From Rhynchopus sp. YZ270_cl-10 (lineage: Eukaryota; Euglenozoa; Diplonemea; Diplonemida; Diplonemidae), in NCBI GenBank assembly GCA_964035575.1, contig OZ037898.1, positions 434,001-498,000 of the forward strand: DNA of 64,000 nucleotides. The letters are read 5' to 3'. Under the pieces are notes generated by a model. The model did not search any database. It was not told the DNA's origin and was given only the letters and a program-made list of their open reading frames with translations. This document shows, one piece after another, positions 10,473 through 20,674 of the stretch. Numbering within the stretch: the stretch's first letter is position 1; each line of letters starts with the position of its first letter. The translations under genes were made by a program, and so were the position numbers.

Positions 10473-12003
10473 AGAAAAATAAATGAACCACAGGTCTTGC
10501 TATGGTGCTAGACTTTTGTTTCTAAAGGGTTTCACTAATCACTCTGTGATGCTTAGGAAGCTTTGCCAACCTTTTTTATCTTGCTCCTTCTCTTCTCACC
10601 CCATTCCCTCCACGCACACCATGGGCAATCTTCCACGCAAAGCATTACCCATAACTGACCCCACACCCCCCACACACGTCCCACCTTTCACATTCAGGTG
10701 ACTAAGCATGAGAGGGTTGGGTCAAATCCTTTATAAGCTTTTCTTTCCAACGTACCCCTGCCTCGTTCTCCTTATGCAATAACCGGTTTCGAGTTTTCCA
10801 CTCAAACTACCTCGAGATTTACAAAAAAAGAATGTCCAGTATTTTGAAGGTGACGAAAAGGAGGTAACAAAAAGGATCCAAAAAATACAACAAAAAAAGA
10901 TTGATGAATAACCAATGTTTCAAAACATAATCTAATCAGACTAAAAGGAGGTGATAGACCTATTATTGCACTCTATAAAGTTGGAAGTTGAAAAAAAAAA
11001 AGCTATTATGTACAGCACAATTTCTAGGCCAAAAACGGTACATATTATTTACAGTTTTATACGATTGTGAATAATAGATCCTACTGTAATATTGGGTACC
11101 CTTAGTGGTAGGGAATTCGTTTAATCTTACAAAACTTTTTCGTTTTGATTTTTCGTTCAATATTACTCAGATCATCCTCCTTCTTGCAGCTGTTCAAATC
11201 TACTAACCGGTCCCTGCGATTGAGGCACTTAAACACCTCGCGCAACGGGAAGTCTGCATATCTTTCGAGAAGGGTGATCTAGACACTGAGAGAAGGTTTA
11301 TCTTTTGACAAAAGGGGCCAAAAAAAATCAAAAAAAATTTTTTTATCTTTCTTGCGGAGGAGAGGCTCCCGCGCACGCAGGGAAGTAAAAGGCGAAAAAA
11401 TGACCCCCTCACCAATCATTTTTTTTGTTTGCACTTTCAACTTCTCTTTTTTTTTTCCCCGTCTTTTCAAAGGCTGATTGATGAGGTGATTCCGCACCCG
11501 AAGAAGTGTTTACGGTTCATCTTTTAGCAACTTTTTTCACGTTTCACTCCCTATTGGTATTGCGTCATTTTTTTATGCAAACGGAAGACAGGGTTTTCTT
11601 TTATTCTTTTAAAAGCACAGTATTCGCTCGATTTTCCTCGACTCTATTTATAGGTGACTAACCTTCTTTATGTCTGTGCACGAGAGGCATATTCATCTTT
11701 CAAATTTTTTTTTATATTTTTTTTTAAATAATCTGCACACATCCGCGAGGATGTATTGCAGCTTTTTAAAAGAAAAAATGCGAGAATCAGTCATCTTTTT
11801 GCTCTTTTTACCCCCATATTTTTGCTCCTACATACACCCAGCTTGGGGTGAGGTCACTCCCCCCCTACCCCAATGCTTTGAAAGATTTTAAAAAACGAAG
11901 AACAAAAAAAAGAAGCAAATTTTTTTTCTCGTATGATTGACGTATCTTTGTACGATGCCCTCTGAATGTATAACCAGAAACACACAACACCCAGCACTAA
12001 ATA
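10473..12003. other. Gene-free AT-rich interval upstream of transaldolase
   Basis: No coding exon is recognised. Family A-like sequence (AGGTGACTAAGCATGAGAGG) is at about 10697-10740 and a mixed copy (GTGACTAACC, then GTGCACGAGAGGCATATTC) is at about 11652-11710. The rest is A/T-rich with short GC-richer patches. Confidence 0.55.
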
Positions 12004-14005
12004 ATGTCGAAGCGCGCCGGAACCGGAGGGGAGCCGTCCCCTAAGAGAAACGCCGCGAACGTACTCTCGCTCCTGAAGACGTACACCACAGTTGTCGCAG
12101 GTACGGTCTTCTCTTTTGCTGTCAATACGTTTTCTTATCTTTTTTTCTTTTCGGCTTGTTTCCTGAGGGTTCAATACCCACTTTTTTTTTTTATCTGGGA
12201 CTGGCATCGTAGGTGGGTCAGTCGGAGGTGCGTGCATCGTTAGCTTCATTTTTTTTTGCATCATTTACCCCCTTTGATGTAATGTTATCATAACACCGAT
12301 ACTAATTCCCATTTGCGATAATACCCATTGAGCATTATCGCAAACTGGTAGCAACAGATGATTCCATGCACGAAAAAAGGCCTGTCAACGCAGACCTCGT
12401 TCCCGCACCACTCTACCGTGTCGTCGTCTGCCGCTTCCAGCGCCTCCAAGTACGCCGGAACCATCTTCCAGCTGCCTGTGCAACTGAATCAGCTGTCTTT
12501 CACCCTGGTGGTTGTGTAGCTCATTCCGTTTACCCAGCCATGGTGGTTTAAATGTCATCAGACATCTTTGTCCTCGCCCGTCCCAACCACCCCCTACACG
12601 TCACCTCCCACCTTGCCTTGTCCGTCCTAATGTTCGCAGCAGCTGGTGCTGACTTTGGGGCACGCTCTCGAGGACACTGGAGGAAGTTGTGGGTGCGTCA
12701 GACTCTTCAGTATCATTGGATTTTGCCGATTTCATTCATTTTTTAATGTCTTTTTGTTGTTTTTCAAATTTTCTGGGTAGTGTGTGGTTTCAACAACCTT
12801 ACCTTTACAGACACTGCGGACTTCCAGCTGATCAAGCAGTACCAGCCCCAGGACGCTACAACCAACCCATCTCTGCTGCTTGCGGCTGCGAGCAAGGAGG
12901 AGTACAAATCGCTGACGGACGATGCCGTGGCGTACGGCAAGAAGCACGGGAAGACCGACGCTGAGGTGCTTGACAAGACAGCAACGAAGCTTGCTGTGAA
13001 CTTCGGGATTGAGATCCTGAAGCACGTCCCCAAGCGTGTGTCGACAGAGGTGGACGCACGTCTCTCATACGACCTCGAGGCAAGTCTGGCCAAGGCGCGT
13101 GAGATCATCCAGCTCTACGAGGCCGCCGGCATCAGCAAGGACCGCGTCCTCATCAAGCTCGCCTCCACCTGGGAGGGCATCCAGGCGGGCAGGCAGCTCG
13201 AGAAGGAGGGCATCCACTGCAACCTCACGCTTCTGTTCTCCTTCAGCCAGGCTGTGGCCTGTGCACAGGCGGGTGTCACCCTTATTTCCCCCTTCGTGGG
13301 CCGTATTTTGGACTGGTACGTTGCGGACGCGAAGAAGAAGGGCAAGGACGCTGACTTCGCAGGAGCAAACGACCCCGGTGTCATCAGCGTGACCAAGATC
13401 TACAACTACTACAAGAAGCACGGCTACAACACCATTGTCATGGGTGCGTCCTTCAGGAACACCGATGAGATCAAGGAGCTCGCAGGATGCGACTACCTTA
13501 CCATTGGGCCCTCCGTGCTCCAGAAGCTCCAGGACGACAATGCTGGCCTCGCACAGAAGCTCTCCGTCGCAAAGGCAAAGGCAATGGACATCGAGAAGCT
13601 TCCCGAGCTGGAGCAGAAGGACTTCCTCTGGAGACACAACGAAGATCAGATGGCTGTTGAGAAGCTTTCCGAGGGTATGAAAAAGAAAAGAAAAGAATTT
13701 TGGAAATTGCGGATGGGAGGGCAATGATAGTAATGTGTTCAGGATGCGTGGTTTTATGTTTTGTATCTTGATTATGAGTATTCCCCACCAAATTTCAATC
13801 AAGCGTAAATAATTAGAAAAATAATGGCGAATATTGTCTTTGTCGTGGCAGCTGCAGTACACCAACTAATACAACTAAACCCAGCAGATTATCAAACCAA
13901 AAATGTTTCAAAAATAAATTCACCCATTTTACAGGTATCCGCAACTTCGGTATTGACTGCACAAAGCTGGACAACAAGCTCAAGGAGATCCTTGGACAGA
14001 AGTAA
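12004..14005 (+). CDS. TAL1: Transaldolase (3 exons)
   Basis: Exons are 12004-12100, 12811-13674 and 13935-14005, giving 343 residues, the usual length for the eukaryotic enzyme. Transaldolase moves a dihydroxyacetone unit from sedoheptulose 7-phosphate to glyceraldehyde 3-phosphate in the cytosolic non-oxidative pentose phosphate pathway. The first junction rebuilds the family motif TTVVADTADF. The active-site region DATTNPS is at 47-53, the second signature STEVDAR at 110-116, and the Schiff-base Lys is K148 in [11 protein letters not shown]. The last exon restores the conserved tail EKLSEGIRNF..DCTKL. All key residues are present and codon use is GC-rich as in a well-expressed gene. The first intron is unusually long (710 bp). 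Confidence 0.97.
12101..12810 (+). other. Long first intron of transaldolase, with a repeat and a small open frame
   Basis: The donor is GTACGGTCTT and the acceptor CCTTTACAG. A 40-bp segment (CTGGCATCGTAGGTGGGTC..GGTGCGTGCATC, about 12201-12238) recurs at 47125-47162. A GC-richer patch at about 12358-12740 contains a plus-strand open frame of roughly 53 codons starting ATGATTCCATGC with Ser-rich, protein-like composition. It may be a nested small gene, an unused exon or chance. Confidence 0.6.
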
Positions 14006-15738
14006 ATAGTGAATTATCTCTCTCGTTTTTTTTAGTGCCGTACATAAAATGTCTGTGTGTTTTTTTTTTAAACTTTCAAAACGTTGTGCTCTTTTTCATT
14101 TTTTTGCAAAAAATGTCTAAAAAAAAATAAGCGCATATTAATTTCTCAACATAAACCCAACAGTGTTTCGTTTATCGAAACCACTGCGAAAAATGGTGCC
14201 TACATCATACCGATGTTCGCATTCATTCCAACTTTCTTCCCTTTTTTTCAAAAATTTTGCGCAGTTTCTAAACAGCGACACAATTTTTAAGAAGAGCTTG
14301 GGTTTCTTTATATCACTTTAAGCAGGCACTCCGCTAGGTACTAAAGTTCTGTTGATTGTCAACAGAACTTTTTGAAAATGGGGAAAAAAAGAAAAAAAAA
14401 AAAAGTTCTGCTAAGTGGTTCAGACCCGTTCTACCTGTCAAAAAAGCTCAGGAGAAGAAGATATGGAGAGGTGAGTGCTCAAACGTCCCAAAAAAGTCAA
14501 AATCGGGCGTTGGTAAAAAAAAAAGTTGCGTACCGTGCGCCTGCGGCGCTAGCATGTACCCCACCAACGTGGACCATCAACAGAATATTTTCAAAATCGG
14601 AAATCCTAGCGGAGAGCCTGATCACTTTTTCAAAAAAAAAAAAAAAAAAACGTCTTTTTTTTTTTTGGAAAGACATTGTGCACATTACTTTGTACTTTGC
14701 ATTCCCCCGACTATACAATGCTTGTCTTCTACTATCGTTGTACCAAAAAGTGAAATGATGTTCGTGATTTTACCCCCAAAAAAAAAAGCACTGAAGGAGC
14801 TAAATAGCGGGGGTGTCAGGAACACCACTGTACCAATTTTATTTTTAGAAGGTAGCTGTCGTATGAGATGCTGATGCTTATCTTATTAACCCTCTTTTTT
14901 TTTTCTCTCTGTTTTGTACAGAGGCCTGTCTTTTTTTTGACGCCACAGTTTCTTGCTGATACTGGCTAGCACACAGCATATACACCAACAATACTATTGG
15001 GTTAGGAGTGAACTCCACTTTGCAATAAAATACCGCAAAAAAAAAGGTGTTGGGCAGACATTGAGTAGAGTGATTTGCCAATACAAAAAAAAAAATTATT
15101 TGTCTTCGGGCGACTTTGTTTTTTCGTACAGAACCCGTCCTCGGACAGGGTTGATAGTCGAAACTACAAAAAAGCAAGCGAACATAATGTAACTTCCAAA
15201 CAACTCTACAAAATAAGTGGAGTTTGCACATTGTGACAAAACAGCACTATTGCCAACAAAAATTAATCGAAAAAAAAAGCAATATTAAGAAAACGTACGT
15301 CTTCCCCCATAGTGGGTATATAACATATCCTGTAGACGCGAAACAGACGCTTCTGTCTGTTTTCTTTTTTGATGGGGATAGCGGAAAAAAAGAAAAATAT
15401 TGTCAATTTTTGCATTTGTTTTTGCGACTCCTTCCTTTTCTCTATTTCTGAAATTTTTGTTGGGTGATTTTTTTCTGGGTGAATATGAGGAGAATATCTG
15501 TCATATGAAATACCCTTGAAATACCCGCTGAACACCTTCTGACTATCTGGCATCTATTTTTTTACCTTGACCTCGAAGTTCCCATTCTTCCAGAAGATTC
15601 CTAGGAGGACGTGTATCAAGCATGCGATGTTTCATATTTTTAGTTCCTCCAGTATAAGGGAGCAACTTTTATAGGTATACAAAACAAGATTTATTTTCAA
15701 ACACCAAAAGGGCATACACAAAGAAAAAAAACAAAAAA
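14006..15738. other. Intergenic stretch between transaldolase and the ABCF gene
   Basis: Apart from the MITE at 14323-14620 no gene is seen. A family F repeat (TCTTCGGGCGACTTTG..GTACAGAACCCGTCCTCGG..GTTGATAGTCGA) lies at about 15103-15175 and is repeated at 32293-32310 plus 32696-32740, where a MITE has split it. Confidence 0.6.
14323..14620 (+). mobile_element. hAT-like MITE, copy 1
   Basis: This 298-bp element starts CAGGCACTCCGCTAGG and ends CCTAGCGGAGAGCCTG, giving 16-bp inverted ends with one mismatch. It is nearly identical to 19406-19704 and to the reverse copy 32392-32695. A subterminal hairpin (GTTCTGTTGATTGTCAACAGAAC) lies just inside the left end. ATCACTTT occurs on both sides but 3 bp away from the left end, so the target duplication is imperfect. 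No protein is encoded; open frames across it are artefacts. Confidence 0.9.
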
Positions 15739-18484
15739 ATGGGGAAGAAAGGCAAGAAGGCTGTTCCTAAGGCTTCTACACCTGCAGCAGATGTTGAGGT
15801 GAAGGATGTGACTGCAACTGCTGCTGCCGCTGCAGCCCGCCCCGCTACAGGCGCAGCAGCCAACTACGCACCCACGCACTACGACGAGAACGAACGCAAC
15901 GTCCACATCGAACGCCTGGACATCAACTACCACGGACAGCACATCCTTAAGGAACAGACCCTCCATCTTGTGCAGGTACATACAAATACACATCACCACC
16001 CCATCACATAACTTTATTTCTTTGTCCTGCTTAACCTCCCTCACCGCACACATACCAATGAACTCTCTTGGGGTTCGATAACTGGAGAACCACCCCCCCT
16101 CTACGATGAACAGGCGTTTTGCACTTTCAACTTTTCTCTTTACTATACCCCACATCACAGGGCAGAAGATACGGATTGATTGGTCCGAATGGGTGCGGGA
16201 AGTCTACGTTGATGAACATGCTTGGTGCGGGCGAGCTTTCGGTGCCTACGAAGCTAGATTACTTTCATCTGTCTCATGAGGTTGAGGCGTCAGAAGAGAG
16301 CGTTCTGACCTGCGTGATGAAGGTGGACAGTGAGAGGCAGAGGCTGGAGGCGGAGGTGGAGGTGCTGGGGGAGAGGACGGATGTGGAGGCGATGGATCGA
16401 TGTGAGGAGATATATTTGCGGTTGGATGAACTGGAGGCGGAGACGGCTGAGGCGCGCGCGTCGCGCATTTTGTTTGGTCTTGGTTTTGACGCCGCAATGC
16501 AGCAACGACCCACCCGCTCCTATTCAGGAGGCTGGCGCATGCGTGTTGCCTTGGCTCAGGTTCTCTTCCTCCGTCCGTCTCTTATGCTCCTAGACGAGCC
16601 CACCAACCATCTCGACATCGAAGCTGTCGTATGGCTTGAAAACTACCTCCAAAGCTTCAAAGGAATCCTCCTCATGGTCTCCCACAGTCAAGACTTTATG
16701 AACGGCATCTGCACCAACATCATTCACATGAGAAACGGCAAAATCGCATATTTCACAGGAAACTACGACCAATACTGCATCACCCGCGAAGAAAAAGACG
16801 AGCACCAAGCAAAACGGCGTGCCTGGGAGCAAGGCCAAATGAAGAGTATGAAAGACTACATCGCGCGCTTTGGGCACGGATCTAAAAAAATGGCGAGGCA
16901 AGCGCAAAGCAAAGAAAAAACCCTGGCAAAAATGACACGCGGCGGTCTCACTGAATCTGTTGCGAAGGATACCAAGGTTTCTTTTGCATTTCCCGACCCA
17001 GGATATCTCCCTCCACCGGTCATTAAGTTTGAAGACGTCCATTTCAGGTACCCTGCTATGGATAAAGACCTTTACGAGCACGTAGACTTTGGGGTTGACT
17101 TAGATTCGCATATCTGTTTGGTAGGACCCAACGGAGCTGGGAAGACCACATTACAGAAGCTTATCACCGGGGAGCTCGAACCTACTAAGGGATACGTCTC
17201 GAGAAACGGGCATTGTGTGGTGTCCAGGTTTAACCAGCACTTTGTGGATCAATTGGATATGGAGCTGTCACCCCTGCAGTACATGAGGCAAGAGTACCCG
17301 GAGGTGGAGAGTCCTGAGGAGATGCGGGCGTGGGTGGGGCGGTTTGGCATTACCGGGGCGGCGCAGACAGCGCCCATAGCGACACTGTCGGATGGCATGA
17401 AGAGCCGTGTGGTGCTCGCATGGATGGCCCAACGAGGACCACACATCCTGCTCCTGGACGAGCCCACGAACCATCTTGATATGGACTCCATCGACGCCCT
17501 AGCAGAGGCACTCAATGAGTTCGAAGGTGGGGTCATCCTCGTGTCGCACGACATGCGTCTCATTGCCCAAGTTGCATCAGAGATTTGGGTCTGTGATCAC
17601 AACCGTGTAACCAAGGTATTATTTTTTTAAAGCTAAATTAGCAACATTGATTGGATTTTTTCTACTAAATAATTGTACAAAATTTGAATTTTTTTTTTTT
17701 TGTGAATTTTTGAAAAAAAGACCTCAAATCGCCTCAAAAAGTGTCGAATATATGAGGCAATTTTTTTTACAAAAAGTGTCTAATTTTTTACATCGAATTG
17801 AAAAAAATCAACATTTTCTCAGAAAGTTCAAAAAAAAATTTACCCCAAAAAAACACAGTTCAACGGCGATATTGCAGACTACAAAGAAGTTATTGAAGAG
17901 CGTGTTGCTGAGGCGGAGAAGAAGTACCAAAAGAAGGCACCCGCACAGCGGAGCCAGCCGAAACCTGTGAAAAAGGGGACTGCGAAGCCGGCTGCAAAGA
18001 AGGAGCAGCAGCGCCCTGTTAAGCAGTCTAAGGTGATTTCTTTGGGGGCGAGCAAGCCAGCGCAGCCAGAGAAGCCAAAGGTTCTGATTGCACCGACCGG
18101 CACACAGCAGGTCAAGGTGACACTCAAGAAGGAAATGACAGAGGGTCTGGGGATCAACCTTGATGCCTACTACAACGGAGACGACTTTGTTCTCGTTCTT
18201 GACGATGTTGCTCCAGAAGGGGCAGGAAAACGACACGGCCTTGAACCTCTCATTGGCTCCCGCATCTTCATGTACGAAGACAGTTTTGTTAACAGGTATG
18301 CTTTTTTTGGGTTTGTAAGGGACGGAAAAAATGGGAGAAATTTTGGAAAAAAAATTGAAAAAAAAAAAAAGAAAAATTTTTTTTCTCATTTCTCAGAGAG
18401 GAGCATGTAGCGGAAATGGCAGCAACAGCGAAGACTGTGCGTGAATTTACAGTTACATTCACTGCATTGCCCCCAGAGGCGTGA
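15739..18484 (+). CDS. ABCF-family ATPase with C-terminal PDZ-like domain (4 exons)
   Basis: Exons are 15739-15975, 16161-17615, 17859-18295 and 18397-18484, giving 738 residues. The twin ABC cassettes without membrane spans place it in ABCF (closest in style to ABCF2/Arb1), soluble ATPases that act on ribosomes. Walker A is GPNGCGKST at 87-95 and GPNGAGKTT near 401. Signatures are SYSGG near 199 and LSDGM near 488, the second a departure from LSGGQ. Walker B/switch LLDEPTNHLD occurs twice (near 220 and 509), with catalytic Glu in both. The N-terminus is Lys/Ala-rich. Beyond the second cassette a Lys/Ala/Pro linker leads to about 90 residues (645-735: KVTLKKE..LGINLDA..VLVLDDVAPEGAGKRHGL..GSRI) that read as a PDZ domain. 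That extension is not part of standard ABCF proteins. The fusion depends on the two last introns being placed correctly; both restore the frame. Confidence 0.93.
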
Positions 18485-18987
18485 ATTTTCTGAGGAGGAG
18501 ATTGTGAAAAAAAGATCTGAAAGGAGGTGAAGGGGTACCAATGTGTTTTTTTTTTCTTCTCAAAGGTAAGTATGAGTTGCTTAGGTTCATCTTATAAAAA
18601 TTTTTTTTCTCTTCCCCCCCTACCCCCCTAAGTATCCAGAGCGAACATTAAAAAGCAATAAAAAGACTTTCCACCTTTTTTGTGCTTTTTTTTTTCCTCC
18701 ATCGGGGCTGGCATCACGAAGATAACGCCACCTATTCTCCTTTCCCCCTCAGTTTTGGATCCAAAATGCCCTTTTTGTTTTTTTTAAAAAGAAATTGGCT
18801 TCTTTTACAAATTGCTCTAAAACCCCTCCTCTTTTATAACCCTTTGTGGCGAAATCTACATGAGGGTAGAAATAAATAATGTGTGTATGTTTAGCAAGGA
18901 AACTTCCTATTAATCCCGTCGACTCCGTATTCTTGGAGCTTCCAGGACCGTACATACTCCGTTCTCTAAAAAAGGAATGGTAAAAAA

Positions 18988-19121
18988 CACGGGTTGCCTA
19001 CGATCGTAGCTCTTTTTTTTGATCGTACCACGATCGTATTATGATCGTACGATCGTACTACGATCGTTTTTTTTTTTTTTTTTTTTTGGTAATATCGTAC
19101 CACAATTGTAGGCAACCCGTG
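18988..19121. mobile_element. Small foldback MITE with CACGGGTTGCC ends
   Basis: The ends CACGGGTTGCCTACGAT and its complement ATTGTAGGCAACCCGTG form inverted repeats of about 20 bp. AAAAAA flanks both sides and could be the target duplication, though it is low in information. The interior is filled with CGATCGTA/TACGATCG units and a T-run. Confidence 0.7.
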
Positions 19122-19361
19122 AAAAAAGTTTTCAAATAATGCCGGTTCTTGCCCAGAGAGATCAGGGAGGATGGAGAGAGGGAATGGGTGAGGTTTACCA
19201 ATCATTCTAAAAAAAAACCCTCTTTTTTTTTAGTTTTTTTTTCTTCTCCGTTCAACATTCTCTATTCCCAGAGCAAAAAAAAAAAAACATCTTACCTGCT
19301 ACTCTCACACCTCCCCTTCCCCCTTCCCTCCCTATTACAACGTACTTTTTAAAAAAAAATA

Positions 19362-19404
19362 TAGTGGAGCACACTCTAGGGTGGCTACACTAATACAACC
19401 AAGT
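19362..19404 (+). repeat. Repeat family E, left part, split by a MITE
   Basis: GTGGAGCACACTCTAGGG..CACTAATACAACCAAGTT matches the intact copies at 1698 and 47724. The remainder (TTTTCAAA) resumes after the MITE, together with the duplicated target AACCAAGTT. Confidence 0.85.
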
Positions 19405-19405
19405 T

Positions 19406-19704
19406 CAGGCACTCCGCTAGGTACTAAAGTTCTGTTGATTGTCAACAGAACTTTTTGAAAATGGGGGAAAAAAGAAAAAAAAAAAAAAGTTCTGCTAAGT
19501 GGTTCAGACCCGTTCTACCTGTCAAAAAAGCTCAGGAGAAGAAGATATGGAGAGGTGAGTGCTTAAACGTCCCAAAAAAGTCAAAATCGGGCGTTGGTAA
19601 AAAAAAAAGTTGCGTACCGTGCGCCTGCGGCGCAAGCATGTACCCCACCAACGTGGACCATCAACAGAATATTTTCAAAATCGGAAATCCTAGCGGAGAG
19701 CCTG
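19406..19704 (+). mobile_element. hAT-like MITE, copy 2, with perfect target duplication
   Basis: The 299-bp copy matches 14323-14620 nearly base for base and has the same CAGGC..GCCTG ends. AACCAAGTT occurs directly before (19397-19405) and after (19705-19713), a 9-bp target duplication (8-9 bp across the copies, in keeping with hAT). It has landed inside a family E repeat, so it is younger than that repeat. Confidence 0.93.
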
Positions 19705-20674
19705 AACCAAGTTTTCAAAAAAAAAAAAAAAAACTTCCCCCTTTTTTGATGATTTGATGGGGCCGCTTATATGTGAGTCGCCACTACCACATCATTCACC
19801 ACCCTCTTTTTTTTTTTTATTCCATTTTAGCAACCATGTTTTTTTTCTTTAAAAAACTGTAGATTTTAAGAGTTTCTTCCCCCTTCTCTCTCGTTCCCCC
19901 CTCCTCACCACTTAGCAAAATTAAACAGAGCACAAAGCACTTTCAAAACAAACAAAAAAAAATCATTTTCAAACCCCCCCTCACCACTTACCTCATGTGC
20001 AACTGTGAAATGCGGTTGTGGCTTGGATGATGGAGGTGTCCGTAGTTATATTTGATAGGTGACTGGCTTAGGTTCATATTCATTAAGTTTTTCTTTATTC
20101 CTGCTTCAGATTTTTTCTCTCTTTTATTGTAGGTACACAGTCACGAGAGGGCTTTTGTATTTCAAGTCAAATTTAATATTGTCGATACAACACAACAAAG
20201 AACAGATCGTAACCCCATTACTCGAAGATTTCAAAAACAAAAAAAAAGGCAAATAAATTCCATCTGTTTGGGGATATTTGAGTGGGCAAAACCCCTCTTG
20301 TTAGGGTAATTTGTTAGGGGGAAAAGGTAGAATTAGGGGTTATGGTATAAATAAGCAATAAAAAAGCAAAAGACAACTTTAGTATTTTTAGTTCGCCCCT
20401 CCTCCCTTCCCCTCTGCTCACATCATACCGCCACCCCACCCCAACAGGAAGGCACCCCGGAGGGTAGTGGGAACACACACACAAAGGGGGGGAGAAGGGG
20501 GGAGGGGGGGAAAAAAACATTGGGAGGAGAGAATTTCCTCTTCTTTTCTCTTTTCTCCCCCCCCCCCCTTGCCCTTTGATTTCCCTCTTTCCCCTCTGCC
20601 CCTTTTCCCTTTTTCACCCTCTATTCTGTAGCTTAGAGCCATCTTGATATTGCCATCTCTTTTGTGTTAAAAGG

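Larger units (their letters stand above)
18485..20674. other. Intergenic repeat-rich stretch upstream of the SNF2-like gene
   Basis: No exon is recognised. The stretch contains a small foldback element (18988-19121), a family E repeat interrupted by a MITE (19362-19404 and on from 19705), family A sequence near 18580 and 20055, family B sequence near 20130-20170, and a C/T- and G-rich tract before the start of the next gene. Confidence 0.6.

Noticed and set aside
14356-14874. Open frame beginning MSTELFENGEKK, found in three places
   Set aside because: It lies on the MITE and its copies; the frame depends on A-runs that differ in length between copies and resembles no transposase.
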